A stretch of DNA of 64,000 bases from Nitratireductor sp. ZSWI3 (GCF_024655565.1 NZ_JANKOF010000005.1:1-64000), one strand, 5' to 3'; positions 52,598 through 61,468 are shown, counted from the first letter of the stretch. Program-made: numbers and translations. Notes: a model not told the origin generated them from the sequence alone.

Positions 52598-54289
52598 ATG
52601 CCCGTCAAACCGCCATTGTCCGATGCGCAGTTGAGTGGCGCACCATTCCACCTCGGTCGGGCCGCTCTGGAATGGGTCAAGATCGCCTTCGGCGCGATGT
52701 CGCAGGAGCAGAAGCTCGCGCAGATTCTGCTTCCCATGACCCGCGATCTGTCGGATGGCGCAGTTGATGTCCTGGTGGACCGGGGCCTCGGGGGCATCCA
52801 TCGGTTCCCCAGCTATTCGGAAGCCGAGCTGCGCCGATCGGCCGAAAGAAGCATGGCGAGGTCGGTTGTCCCACCCTTGCTGAGCGCGGATATCGAGATG
52901 TCCGAGAAAGCCAGCGTCAAATGTGGAACCAGCCATCCCAACCAGATGGCCGTGGCGGCCACGGGCGATCCGGCAGCTGCTTACCGCATGGGCGCCATTG
53001 CGGCCCGGGAAGCGCGCTATCTGGGCTTCAGCGTCAGTTGGACACCCGTAGCGGACCTGGCGCTCAACTTCCGTTCCAATGCCGTCAATACCAGAACCTT
53101 CTCGGCCAGCGTCGACCAGACGATCGCCTGCATGTCCGCCTATATCGAGGGCATGCACGACAACGGTCTGGCCAGCTGCGTCAAACACTTCCCGGGCGAT
53201 GGCCTGGACGAACGCGACCAGCACTACGTCACGACCGGCAATTCCATGCTGATGGATGAATGGTGGAACAGTTTCGGTCGCATCTACAAGGCCGCGATCG
53301 AAAAGGACGTGCGCCTGATCATGGCCGGCCATATCTGCCTTCCCGACCATGACCGTCAGCGGCGGGACGGAACCGCCGATGCCCTTGCGCACCCGGCCTC
53401 GCTCAATGCCGGCTTGCTGCAGGGTCTATTGCGCACCGAACTGGGCTACAATGGCGTGATCGTCTCGGACGCGACGGGTATGGTGGGATTTACGTCGCAG
53501 GGGAAACGAGCTGATCTGGTGCCCCTGTGCATCGAGAGCGGCTGTGATATCCTGCTGTTCCCCCGTGACATAGAAGAGGATCTTGGACATCTGCGCGCAG
53601 GTCTGGCGTCGGGCGCGCTCAGCCAGAAGCGGCTCAACGAGGCGGTGGCACGCATCCTGGCGCTCAAGGCCTCGCTGGGACTGCACCTCAACTCTACCCT
53701 GCTTTCGGATGCGGAACGCAAGCAGATGCTGGGAACCGAGGAGCATCGGCTATGGGCCCAGCAGACCTGCCGGCGCGCCGTGACCTTGGTGAGGGACTGC
53801 CAGAACCTGCTGCCGCTATCCCCGGATCGCCATCGCCGTATCCTCCTGGCCGAAATCCGTGACCGGAGAAGCCCCTCCTCCACGCTACCGGACCTGCAGG
53901 TGGCCCAGATGCTCGAGGCACGCGGCTTCAAGATCACGCGCGTGGTACCCGGCGAGCCGATCAACGTGACCGACCAGGATATCGGTCTTTACCTGTCTGC
54001 CGAAGAGGGCTTGTCGGGCAAGGAATATCTCGGGCCTAACTGGGAGCGGCTGCATGGACCTTTTCCGCTCACCATGCAGCGCATGTGGCAGGAACTTCCC
54101 ACGCTCTATGTCTCGCTGGGCTCCCCGTTTCTTTTGTTTCACATGCCGGACTGCCCCACTTATATCAATGCATACAGCCCGGTTCTGCCAATGCAAGAGG
54201 CCTTGGTGGAGGCACTTTGTGGGGACATTCCATTTCGCGGACGAAGCCCTGTCGACCCGACCGGCGGCTTGTCCACCATCGCGGGATAG
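52598..54289 (+). CDS. glycoside hydrolase family 3 protein
   Basis: A 563-residue GH3 enzyme of the N-acetylhexosaminidase-like (NagZ) branch. The substrate-binding KHFPGDG motif is followed by ERDQHYV, keeping the D-x-H dyad that serves as acid/base in NagZ. The nucleophile is the Asp in GVIVSDATGM. A C-terminal domain of about 200 residues exceeds NagZ itself. ATG 52598 has GGAG 8 nt upstream. No signal peptide, so it is cytosolic; it probably cleaves a sugar brought in by the neighbouring ABC transporter. Confidence 0.88.
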   Translation: MPVKPPLSDAQLSGAPFHLGRAALEWVKIAFGAMSQEQKLAQILLPMTRDLSDGAVDVLVDRGLGGIHRFPSYSEAELRRSAERSMARSVVPPLLSADIEMSEKASVKCGTSHPNQMAVAATGDPAAAYRMGAIAAREARYLGFSVSWTPVADLALNFRSNAVNTRTFSASVDQTIACMSAYIEGMHDNGLASCVKHFPGDGLDERDQHYVTTGNSMLMDEWWNSFGRIYKAAIEKDVRLIMAGHICLPDHDRQRRDGTADALAHPASLNAGLLQGLLRTELGYNGVIVSDATGMVGFTSQGKRADLVPLCIESGCDILLFPRDIEEDLGHLRAGLASGALSQKRLNEAVARILALKASLGLHLNSTLLSDAERKQMLGTEEHRLWAQQTCRRAVTLVRDCQNLLPLSPDRHRRILLAEIRDRRSPSSTLPDLQVAQMLEARGFKITRVVPGEPINVTDQDIGLYLSAEEGLSGKEYLGPNWERLHGPFPLTMQRMWQELPTLYVSLGSPFLLFHMPDCPTYINAYSPVLPMQEALVEALCGDIPFRGRSPVDPTGGLSTIAG

Positions 54290-54393
54290 CGCTCGTGATT
54301 GCCCGGACTATGTGCAAGATATATCGTCGGGGAGCCTGCGCAGATCGGGACCGCTATACATCTGGCCGAGGGCCCAGCATTCGGGACTGTTGA

Positions 54394-55299
54394 ATGACCG
54401 CCACGCCAACGCGTCTGCTTCCGCCGATGAACCCGCTTAAGGCATTCGAAGCCGCGGCCCGGCACAGGAGCCTGACCGTGGCTGCGGATGAATTGAACGT
54501 CAGTCAAGTCGCCGTCAGCCGGCAGGTCCGGGTCTTGGAGGACTATCTGGGGGTCACTCTGTTCCGCCGCCAAAACCGCGGAATCGAACTGACCCGGGAA
54601 GGCGTTGTTCTGTTTGAAGGCATCGCAAAGGGGTTCCAGGACATCGAAGCGGCAACCCGGCGCGTATCACGTCGCGGACAGAGGAACATTCTCGCGATCC
54701 AATCTTATGTCACGTTTTCGCACCGCTGGTTGATGCCGCGGCTGCACGACTTTCATGACGCCTATCCGCGTATCGAGGTGAGACTGTCTTCTTCGCCCGA
54801 TATCGCCGATTTCGAGACTGGCAATCTCGATGCAGCCATTCGAGGTGGTGACGGCCAGTGGCCGGATCTGCACGCGGAAAAGTTGGCCGACATGGAGCTG
54901 ATCCCGGTGTGCTCGCCCGCTTTTCTGGTGAACCATTCAGTAGCCCATGTCGATCAGCTCGAGAACCTGCGACTACTCTGCTCTGCGGCCCGACCCAATG
55001 ACTGGCCGAGTTGGCTGAAGTCCGCAGGTGCATCATTTGAGCCCAGAAACAAGTTGGTTTTCGAGAACAGTTCGCTGGCTTGCGAAGGGGCGCTAATGGA
55101 TCTGGGTATTGCCATCGCCAATCGTCACTTTGTGCGACGTCAGCTCAATGCTGGAACTCTGGTTTCGCCGCTGGACCATGGTTGTCGCACCGGTGAAAGC
55201 TATTATCTAACCTGGCCGAAAGGGCGTTCACCTTCCCGACCGCTCCTTAATTTTCTCGATTGGATACGGACCCAAATCGCCGAAGCAACTGAAGAGTAG
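54394..55299 (+). CDS. LysR-family regulator, GcvA type, paralogue
   Basis: A 301-residue LysR regulator. DNA-binding domain AADELNVSQVAVSRQVRVLE, then YLGVTLFRRQNRGIELTREG; effector domain HRWLMPRLHDFHDAYPRIEV and NLDAAIRGGDGQWPDL. It is a clear paralogue of the regulator at 16309 (the helix-turn-helix regions are nearly identical). It follows the GH3 gene by 104 nt and may control it. Confidence 0.9.
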   Translation: MTATPTRLLPPMNPLKAFEAAARHRSLTVAADELNVSQVAVSRQVRVLEDYLGVTLFRRQNRGIELTREGVVLFEGIAKGFQDIEAATRRVSRRGQRNILAIQSYVTFSHRWLMPRLHDFHDAYPRIEVRLSSSPDIADFETGNLDAAIRGGDGQWPDLHAEKLADMELIPVCSPAFLVNHSVAHVDQLENLRLLCSAARPNDWPSWLKSAGASFEPRNKLVFENSSLACEGALMDLGIAIANRHFVRRQLNAGTLVSPLDHGCRTGESYYLTWPKGRSPSRPLLNFLDWIRTQIAEATEE

Positions 55300-55368
55300 T
55301 GGAGGCCACGGAACGGAAAGGGCGTACACTTCCGGCAGACAGTGGTGGAAAGGAGGGGAGCCTGTTGC

Positions 55369-55400
55369 GGCCGGAAAACTCCAGCGCCAGCCGAGGGCGC
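55369..55400. repeat. 32-bp direct repeat, left copy
   Basis: Matches 55916-55947 at 29 of 32 positions. On the minus strand it reads as LALEFSG in both places. It lies just 5' of the AbiEii remnant on the plus-strand map. Confidence 0.65.
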
Positions 55401-55434
55401 GTTGGGGATATTCGCGTGTCCGGCGCGTATATCC

Positions 55435-55765
55435 TCACAGTTCCAGTTTCTCTTCCAATGTTGCCAGCAGTTCGGCGTGTTTGCGCGGGTTGGACTGCTT
55501 CAGCTTGCGAATGTTCTCTAGCTTCCATTTCACGGCGGGCAGGTATCGCGGCGACAAGTTTGCTGCCATAGAGTTCCGCAGGCGCCAGGATCGGCAGCCT
55601 TAGGGTACGCTTGAATTCATCCGCCGCCGATGCGAAGAGTTCGGCCCCTTGCGTGGGGAGAAGCGTGCCTCGGCCGACCGGGTTGACCTCTACCTTGACC
55701 TCGGAAAGACCCCGGCGCACAAAGAGCTTGATATCGCCAGTGCCGGTCGATGCTTCCGGCTCAAC
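55435..55765 (-). pseudogene. AbiEii-type nucleotidyltransferase toxin remnant
   Basis: The minus strand carries IKLFVRRGLSEVKVEVNPVG, then RGTLLPTQGAELFASA and LAPAELYGSKLVAA, typical of AbiEii toxins (type IV toxin-antitoxin, nucleotidyltransferase). Immediately after LVAA the frame shifts, and KWKLENIRKLKQSNPRKHAE with a stop at 55435-55437 reads as the toxin's C-terminus. The central part (RQHPRDLFD region) is deleted. No start and no AbiEi antitoxin gene were seen, so it is inactive. Confidence 0.65.
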
Positions 55766-55791
55766 GCAGTAAGTCCACCTACGCCGCCATA

Positions 55792-55820
55792 AGCCGAGAG
55801 AACAATCGGAGCCTGTAGCG
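55792..55820. repeat. 29-bp direct repeat, copy 2
   Basis: Identical to 14237-14265, same orientation. The homology resumes after about 27 extra bases with GGTAGCGGTCC, so these are two copies of one degraded element rather than chance matches. Confidence 0.65.
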
Positions 55821-55915
55821 TATTTCCGGTAGGTGTGTGGATTGGCGGTAGCGGTCCCCGGATTCGATACCCTAACGCTGTATCTCCTACGCTGGAGCAC
55901 GCCAGCGCGCCGTAA

Positions 55916-55947
55916 GGCCGGAAAACTCTAGCGCCAGCCGAAGGTGC
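55916..55947. repeat. 32-bp direct repeat, right copy
   Basis: Partner of 55369-55400. Together the two copies bracket about 515 bases containing the AbiEii remnant, the pattern left by insertion or internal deletion. Confidence 0.65.
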
Positions 55948-56028
55948 ATCCGGTAGCGCTTCAGTTGCCGTCTGAGTTGACCATCTGAACGACTATGCAA
56001 AATCAGCGCAACTTGCTGAGGTCGTTTC

Positions 56029-56670
56029 TTACGATCCGAACACCGCTTGGAGCTCATCTACCTCTTCGCAACGAAGAAGGGACACCGGCCGGCTGCCGAG
56101 GGCGAAGAAGACTTTGGCTGTTTCCTCCAACTCCTCACACGCATGAACCGCTTCAGCCAAAGATGCTCCCGCAATCACTGGACCATGGTTTGCAAGCAAC
56201 ATCGCTTTGTGCCCGCTCGCGGTCCTGCGGACGGCATCCGCCAGCCGGATATCGCCAGGTCGGAAGTATGGAACCAGCGGAAGCCGTCCCACACGCATGA
56301 CCTGATAGGCTGTCAGGGGGGGTAGCACGTTGTCTTTGTCCTGATGGCAAAGACAAGATAGCGCTACGGAATAAGTCGAATGAAGATGGACAATAGCCTT
56401 TGCGGCGGGGCGTTGCTCGTAGACGGCGATATGAAAGAAGGACTCCTTTGAAGGCAGGTCACCGGCAAGGACACTGCCATCTTGCGAAAGTTTGGATATC
56501 CGCTCAGGCGATAAGGCCCCCAGAGACGAGTTGGTCGGAGTGATGAGGATCGCCCCATCACCGAGCCGAACGGAAAGATTGCCAGCGCTTCCATGAGCCA
56601 GACCGCGTTCATAGAGAAGCGCGCCATAGCGGACCATTTCTTTTCGCAGATGCTCTTCTTCCAACGTCAT
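56029..56670 (-). CDS. otnC: class II aldolase, 3-oxo-tetronate-4-phosphate decarboxylase-like (OtnC)
   Basis: A 213-residue class II aldolase/adducin-fold protein. GLAHGSAGNLSVRLGDG at the N-terminus, the metal histidines in IVHLHSTYSVALS and a third in LLANHGPVIAGAS, plus EELEETAKVFFALG at the end. Next to OtnK, the family decarboxylates 3-oxo-tetronate 4-phosphate to dihydroxyacetone phosphate. It overlaps otnK by ATGA and is the last gene of the nine-gene operon. Confidence 0.9.
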   Translation of the reverse strand: MTLEEEHLRKEMVRYGALLYERGLAHGSAGNLSVRLGDGAILITPTNSSLGALSPERISKLSQDGSVLAGDLPSKESFFHIAVYEQRPAAKAIVHLHSTYSVALSCLCHQDKDNVLPPLTAYQVMRVGRLPLVPYFRPGDIRLADAVRRTASGHKAMLLANHGPVIAGASLAEAVHACEELEETAKVFFALGSRPVSLLRCEEVDELQAVFGS

Positions 56671-57944
56671 CCTTGCCCCCTCATCCGCTCCAGTGCTTTT
56701 GTAAAGAATTGCTCCGATCCAAAATTTCCAGACTTCAACGCGAGCCCGACTGTACGGCTCTCATTGATCAAGATGGGCACGCCAGGATCGATCTCAGGGC
56801 CAATTTCCAAGGCGCCCAGATTGAGAGCCCGAGCCACCGCGCCGGAGGTCTCTCCACCTGCCACGATCAACCGCCGGGTTCCGCCATCGACAAGCGCGCA
56901 TGCTAGCGAGGCGAATAACTGATCGAGCTTCAAGGCGACGTTCTCTCGGCCCCATTTTGCCTGAGCCGCAGAAACGGCCTCTGGCTCGCTGGACGAGTAC
57001 ACGAGTGGAGCACGACCTTCATTTGACTTCAGAAATTGAAGGAGAGCTGCAGCATCGACTTCACCTGTCATCACTGACTCGACATCGATTGCCAGCGCGG
57101 GGTGCGATCTGGAATGGTAGGCAATCTGCTTGCGGGTGACCGCCGAACAACTACCGGACAGGATCGCCTCCGGCCCGTCGATTCCATGAAAGCAATAATG
57201 CTCCTTAACCCCTTCCCGGCGCGAAACCAAGTTGGAGGAAAGTCCGGCCGCCAACGCCGACCCCCCTGTGACGAGGGGAGCGCCGACACATGCCCTGGCG
57301 ATGATTTCCAGATCCTCATCGCTGACAGCGTCAACGATGACCAGCTTTTCACCCTGCCGAGCCGCCTTTTCGAGTGCGATCCGGAGCAATTCTTCTCCCG
57401 AACGCACCACCTGCAGGCTCGCCAATCCCACCGGTGCCTTGCTCTGGAGGGAAAGCCATCTGCGAATGTCGGCATCCGGCATCGGTGTCAACGGATGGTT
57501 TTCCATCCCTGACTGATTGAGCAGTCGGTCACCGACGAAGAGATGGCCCTGGTAGACAGTGCGCCCCAGTTTGGGAAAGGTCGGGCAGACGACCACCCCG
57601 TGAACCCCAAGCTCATCCGCCAGCGCTTCGCCAACCGGGCCAATGTTGCCCTCCGGTGAGGAATCGAAGGTGGAGCAATACTTGAAGTAAACCTGCTCGC
57701 AACCTTGGCGTCTCAACCATTCAAAGGCTTCCAGTGATTGACGAACGGCCTCTCTTGGTTCGATGGAACGAGACTTCAATGAAATTACGCCCGCCTCGAT
57801 GCCGATCGGGGCGTCCACCCCTGGCACTTCCATGAACTGCGCGACACGCAATCCTCCGAGAGAAGACGCTCCCCTGGCGATCGCATTCGATATGTCGCTT
57901 GCACCGGTGAAGTCGTCAGCGATAACCCCGAGAAGCATCGTCAC
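56667..57944 (-). CDS. otnK: 3-oxo-tetronate kinase (OtnK, DUF1537 family)
   Basis: A 425-residue four-carbon acid sugar kinase. The N-terminal substrate domain has LGVIADDFTGASDISNAIAR and VYFKYCSTFDSSPEGNIGP; the C-terminal nucleotide domain has LIVAGGETSGAVARALNL and GVPILINESRTVGLALKSGN. It phosphorylates 3-oxo-tetronate (from threonate or erythronate) at O4. The length and both domains are complete. It overlaps the upstream racemase-like and downstream otnC genes by ATGA. Confidence 0.93.
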   Translation of the reverse strand: MTMLLGVIADDFTGASDISNAIARGASSLGGLRVAQFMEVPGVDAPIGIEAGVISLKSRSIEPREAVRQSLEAFEWLRRQGCEQVYFKYCSTFDSSPEGNIGPVGEALADELGVHGVVVCPTFPKLGRTVYQGHLFVGDRLLNQSGMENHPLTPMPDADIRRWLSLQSKAPVGLASLQVVRSGEELLRIALEKAARQGEKLVIVDAVSDEDLEIIARACVGAPLVTGGSALAAGLSSNLVSRREGVKEHYCFHGIDGPEAILSGSCSAVTRKQIAYHSRSHPALAIDVESVMTGEVDAAALLQFLKSNEGRAPLVYSSSEPEAVSAAQAKWGRENVALKLDQLFASLACALVDGGTRRLIVAGGETSGAVARALNLGALEIGPEIDPGVPILINESRTVGLALKSGNFGSEQFFTKALERMRGQG

Positions 57945-58624
57945 TTCACCTCGTCGCGGCCAGCTGCACCTGTCACCATCCGTCTCATCTGCTCGACCGC
58001 CGCCCCTGGCGCGGAGAGGACCGGCACCTCGACCATCTGCTCAACCGCCGCCTGGGCGCGCGAAGTGGAGAAATGAGCCAGCATGATCACATCGTGATCT
58101 TTGAATTCAGCTGCGCGTGCGGCAATCCGGTTGTTGTGACCTTCTACGTCGCCCGCCCGCAGCCGGTCCATCGCCCCGTCAACGACAATCGTATCGACCC
58201 TCGCGGTCGTTCCCGTCTCCTTGACGAACAGGTCGAACTCGTCCGTCATGGTCATCACGGACGGAGCGAAAGTCGCCAACATTCCGACGTTGCGTCCGTA
58301 TTTGAGCGCGGTCCGGAACATGGCTTCGTTCGGCTTAAGAACCGGAACAGGGAGTTCCGCGGCCATTCGATCGATCGCTGTCCCGAAAGCGGAGCAGGTC
58401 ACAAGAATACCGTCCGCACCTATTCGGTGCGCATAGCGGCCAAAGTCGACAAAGCGCTCGATGAGGCTGGGAGTCAGCTCAGCGTCCTTGGCGCGATCGA
58501 TCGTGAGCCCGTCGTCGAGCAGGTTGACCATCTCCGCTTCCGGCCACCGTTGAAGGAAGGCGTTGCGGATAGGCTCCATGGCAACCGGTGTAGCATGGAG
58601 CAAGACGATGCGATGCTTGCTCAT
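57941..58624 (-). CDS. Asp/Glu racemase-family protein
   Basis: A 227-residue protein of the Asp/Glu/hydantoin racemase superfamily. The first catalytic Cys would be in ILVTCSAFGTAID; the second, usual near residue 180, is replaced: HDVIMLAHFSTSRAQAAVEQ has His/Ser where Cys is expected. Such single-Cys members are often isomerases or decarboxylases. In this operon it could isomerise 2-oxo- to 3-oxo-tetronate, since no OtnI gene is present; this is inference. ATG 58624 overlaps the upstream stop. Confidence 0.8.
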   Translation of the reverse strand: MSKHRIVLLHATPVAMEPIRNAFLQRWPEAEMVNLLDDGLTIDRAKDAELTPSLIERFVDFGRYAHRIGADGILVTCSAFGTAIDRMAAELPVPVLKPNEAMFRTALKYGRNVGMLATFAPSVMTMTDEFDLFVKETGTTARVDTIVVDGAMDRLRAGDVEGHNNRIAARAAEFKDHDVIMLAHFSTSRAQAAVEQMVEVPVLSAPGAAVEQMRRMVTGAAGRDEVK

Positions 58625-59346
58625 GCAACCATCCCCGATGCCGAGACTCTGGAGACGAGACCTCCGTTGCGGTAAGCAATATCGGCTTCCGGGGAGCAAA
58701 GCGCTTCCACAAATGCGCGCGCGTCTGCCGGATTCTTCGCATCGACAAAAACAGCGACAGAGAAGTTCGTCGTCACTTGCACCTCGGGCGGGAATGGCCC
58801 CAGGATATCCACGCCATCCACCGTCATGAGCTCGCTTATCTGCTGTATGGCCAATTCAGCCTCACCGCTCACCACCTTATGGGCGGTAAAACCAGCCGGA
58901 ATGGTCACCGCACGGGCTTCGACGATCTCTGCTATCCCCAGTTCGGCTATCATCTTCCGAAAGTAGATCCCGCTAGCCCCTGCCTGCGAGAAGGCCACGC
59001 CTTTTGCATTGCACAGCATCTGCTTGAAGCTGGCGAGGGTCGAAATATCGTATCGCGCGGCACCTTCCTTCACCGCGACACCCAACACCGCTTGCGCGAT
59101 CGGTCTGCGCGTTTCGGCGACCAGAACGCCATCAGCGACGAGACGATCGATTGAATCATCAATTGCAAGCAGGACATCGGCCCGCCGACCATCACCGACG
59201 TCACGTTCCAGTACCGTGGTCGGACCCCACTTCATATCCAGGTGGAGGCCCGACCTGGATTGAAATTCAGGAATGATCCAGCGGTTGAGCGCGACCTCGA
59301 CGGCAAGGGCGCTCATGACAGAGAGTCCAGAGGTGGCTGATTGCAT
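58621..59346 (-). CDS. ModA-like substrate-binding protein without signal peptide
   Basis: A 241-residue protein with the ModA-type periplasmic binding fold: MSALAVEVALNRWIIPEFQS, ADVLLAIDDSIDRLVADG, ARPIAQAVLGVAVKEG-like region (RRPIAQAVLGVAVKEGA) and IQQISELMTVDGVDILGPFP. Usual binding proteins carry a signal peptide; this one begins MQSATSGLSVM directly at the fold, so it should stay in the cytosol. It sits between the oxidase gene (2 nt gap) and the racemase-like gene (ATGA overlap). Ligand unknown, possibly the pathway acid or a regulator role. Confidence 0.82.
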   Translation of the reverse strand: MQSATSGLSVMSALAVEVALNRWIIPEFQSRSGLHLDMKWGPTTVLERDVGDGRRADVLLAIDDSIDRLVADGVLVAETRRPIAQAVLGVAVKEGAARYDISTLASFKQMLCNAKGVAFSQAGASGIYFRKMIAELGIAEIVEARAVTIPAGFTAHKVVSGEAELAIQQISELMTVDGVDILGPFPPEVQVTTNFSVAVFVDAKNPADARAFVEALCSPEADIAYRNGGLVSRVSASGMVA

Positions 59347-59348
59347 CG

Positions 59349-60632
59349 TTATTCTCCTTGATGGGCCGGTTCTTTGCGAGCAGTGAAGGGGATCGGTCGC
59401 ACCATCTCGGACGAGATTTCAGATAGGCTGCGAAGGCCCAGGAGAGCCATGTCCCTGTCGATTTCTTGCGAAAGCAGGTGCATGGCGTGGAGGATTCCCT
59501 CCCGACCCGCAACAACTGCCGCATACAGAAATGACCTGCCGAGAAAGACGAAGTCTGCCCCTAGAGCCAGCGCCTTCAGAACGTCGGTGCCGCGCCGAAT
59601 TCCTCCGTCAAGCATCACGGACAGTGATCCAGCCTCGGCCACTATTTCGGGAAGAACGAGCAGAGGCGCTACCGAATAGTCGAGCTGACGCCCGCCATGA
59701 TTTGATACGATCACCCCGTCGACGCCAATGGCCTTTGCCGCCTTCGCGTCTGAGGCGGAAAGAATTCCCTTCACGACGAGCTTTCCCTCCCAGCGATCAC
59801 GGATAAAGTCGATGTGCTCCCAAGCAAGCTGATCTCTACTGTTCATGTTGCGCACGAAACTCTGCGACATCATGGGAGGCCCTCGGTGAGCATCCATGTT
59901 CTCGAAATGCGGAACACCATGTCTGAGGAAGGTTTGCGCCACCGTCCCAAGAAGCCATCCGGGATGCAGTGCACTATCGAGCGCAACACGCGGTGTGATG
60001 CGAAGCGGCATCCCAAAGCCGCTGCGCTCGTTATGTTCACGGTTTCCCGGCACAGGCGTGTCGGCTGTAACAACGAGCGTCTGAAAGCCGGCTGCGGCAA
60101 CACGGTCGATCATCGCGGCAATGCGCGCCTTGTCACCTGCAAGATATGCCTGAAACCAGGCATCCGGATTTTGCCGGGCCACGTCCTCCAGCTTTATCAG
60201 AGAAGAGGCGCTCAAAATTGCTGGAACGTTGGTCCGTCCTGCAGCGTCTGCCAGGGCAAGGTCAGCGCGATAGGCCACCATCGCCGCCCCACCGAGCGGC
60301 GCCACACCGAAGGGCGATGAGTAGCTCTTACCGAAGAGACTTGTGGTTTGGTGACGCGTCGAGACGTTCATCAGCGTGCGCGGAACAAGCGAGAGCTGAG
60401 CAAACGCATCTCTGGCTCCACGCATCGCAGAACCCGTCTCGGCCGCACCGGAAACATAACCATAGATCATATGCGGCAGGCGGCGCTTGCAGGTACGTTC
60501 GAAATCATCAAGCGCGAGATACCGGCGCAAACGACGCGGAATGTTCTTCTCCGGTCGCGCCACCGAAGCCTCTATCGCCTCTATGGACTGTTCAGGTGCA
60601 GGTGATGCGGAGGTAACGGCTTCCAAGTTCAT
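59349..60632 (-). CDS. FMN-dependent alpha-hydroxyacid oxidase/dehydrogenase
   Basis: A 427-residue member of the LldD/glycolate oxidase family. FMN and active-site residues: YVSGAAETGSAM, PFGVAPLGGAAMVAYRAD, the catalytic histidine and arginine in GVIVSNHGGRQLDYS, and MLDGGIRRGTDVLKALALGA. It oxidises a 2-hydroxyacid to the 2-oxoacid. In the operon it can supply 2-oxo-tetronate or a related acid in place of the usual NAD-dependent LtnD. An extra N-terminal 30 residues precede the barrel. Start overlaps the udh-like stop. Confidence 0.9.
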   Translation of the reverse strand: MNLEAVTSASPAPEQSIEAIEASVARPEKNIPRRLRRYLALDDFERTCKRRLPHMIYGYVSGAAETGSAMRGARDAFAQLSLVPRTLMNVSTRHQTTSLFGKSYSSPFGVAPLGGAAMVAYRADLALADAAGRTNVPAILSASSLIKLEDVARQNPDAWFQAYLAGDKARIAAMIDRVAAAGFQTLVVTADTPVPGNREHNERSGFGMPLRITPRVALDSALHPGWLLGTVAQTFLRHGVPHFENMDAHRGPPMMSQSFVRNMNSRDQLAWEHIDFIRDRWEGKLVVKGILSASDAKAAKAIGVDGVIVSNHGGRQLDYSVAPLLVLPEIVAEAGSLSVMLDGGIRRGTDVLKALALGADFVFLGRSFLYAAVVAGREGILHAMHLLSQEIDRDMALLGLRSLSEISSEMVRPIPFTARKEPAHQGE

Positions 60633-61468
60633 CGACCTTCTTCAATTTCCGCAACCACAGCGGCTTCCTTGTCGTCGGGATGCGGAAAGCCGACATAGCT
60701 TCCCCCCTGGTAGATGACGGCTCGATCACAAGGGTCTTGTACCGGCTCTCGAGCAAACAGCTCTTCTCGCCACTGCTCGGCGCTGTCCCTGGGCGCCCAG
60801 CCCAGGAATGCGGCTTCGCCGTTGTCCCACCAACTTTCCGCATTGGCGGAGACACCGTATACGGCGCTGTTCCCAAGACTCGGCACAGCGAGGGCTCGTT
60901 CAATGAGCGCAAACGTATCGGCGGCGCTGACCCAGGTGGCCAGCATGCGCCGGTCTTCCGGCGCAGCCCGAAAGGAACCGATCCGTATCGACAACGTCTC
61001 GATGCCGAACTTGTCGTGGTAAAGACTGGCGAGGCTCTCGCCGAAGCATTTCGTCGCTGCGTACAACGTGTCCGGCCGAAACGGGACCGATACCTGTAGC
61101 CTCTGGGTCCGCGGATAAAACCCCATCACATGGTTTGTGCTGGCGTAGATTACCCGCGCCCGCCCGTTTGCTCTTACGGCTTCATAAAGATTATAGACAC
61201 CCGTGATGTTGGCCGGGAGGAGCCTTGACCAACTGTCTTCCACCGGAATGCCGGACAGGTGGATGACGGCATCGCAGTCCCTTGCCAGTTCGATGAACAG
61301 ATCCAGATCGGTCAGATCGGCAGCAACAAATTCCTCGTGAGTCTCGTGATCCGTGAGCGGCTTGATGTCCGTCAACCGAACGTGTTCAGCCAACTGGCCC
61401 AGATACGGGCGAAGCGCGGTCCCAAGCGAGCCGGCAGCGCCGGTCAAGAGTATCCGGTTGTGTTTCAT
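60629..61468 (-). CDS. uronate dehydrogenase-like extended SDR
   Basis: A 279-residue NAD-dependent SDR closely resembling uronate dehydrogenase. The Rossmann motif is ILLTGAAGSLGTALRPYL; then VIHLSGIPVEDSW, the catalytic region YASTNHVMGFYPRT with a Ser-Thr pair, and YAATKCFGESLASLYHDKFG with the YxxxK. The C-terminal ESWWDNGEAAFLGWAPRDSA is diagnostic. It would oxidise a hexuronate or acid-sugar aldehyde to the lactone. ATG 61468 has GGAG 9 nt upstream; ATG 61477 is possible. Confidence 0.9.
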   Translation of the reverse strand: MKHNRILLTGAAGSLGTALRPYLGQLAEHVRLTDIKPLTDHETHEEFVAADLTDLDLFIELARDCDAVIHLSGIPVEDSWSRLLPANITGVYNLYEAVRANGRARVIYASTNHVMGFYPRTQRLQVSVPFRPDTLYAATKCFGESLASLYHDKFGIETLSIRIGSFRAAPEDRRMLATWVSAADTFALIERALAVPSLGNSAVYGVSANAESWWDNGEAAFLGWAPRDSAEQWREELFAREPVQDPCDRAVIYQGGSYVGFPHPDDKEAAVVAEIEEGR

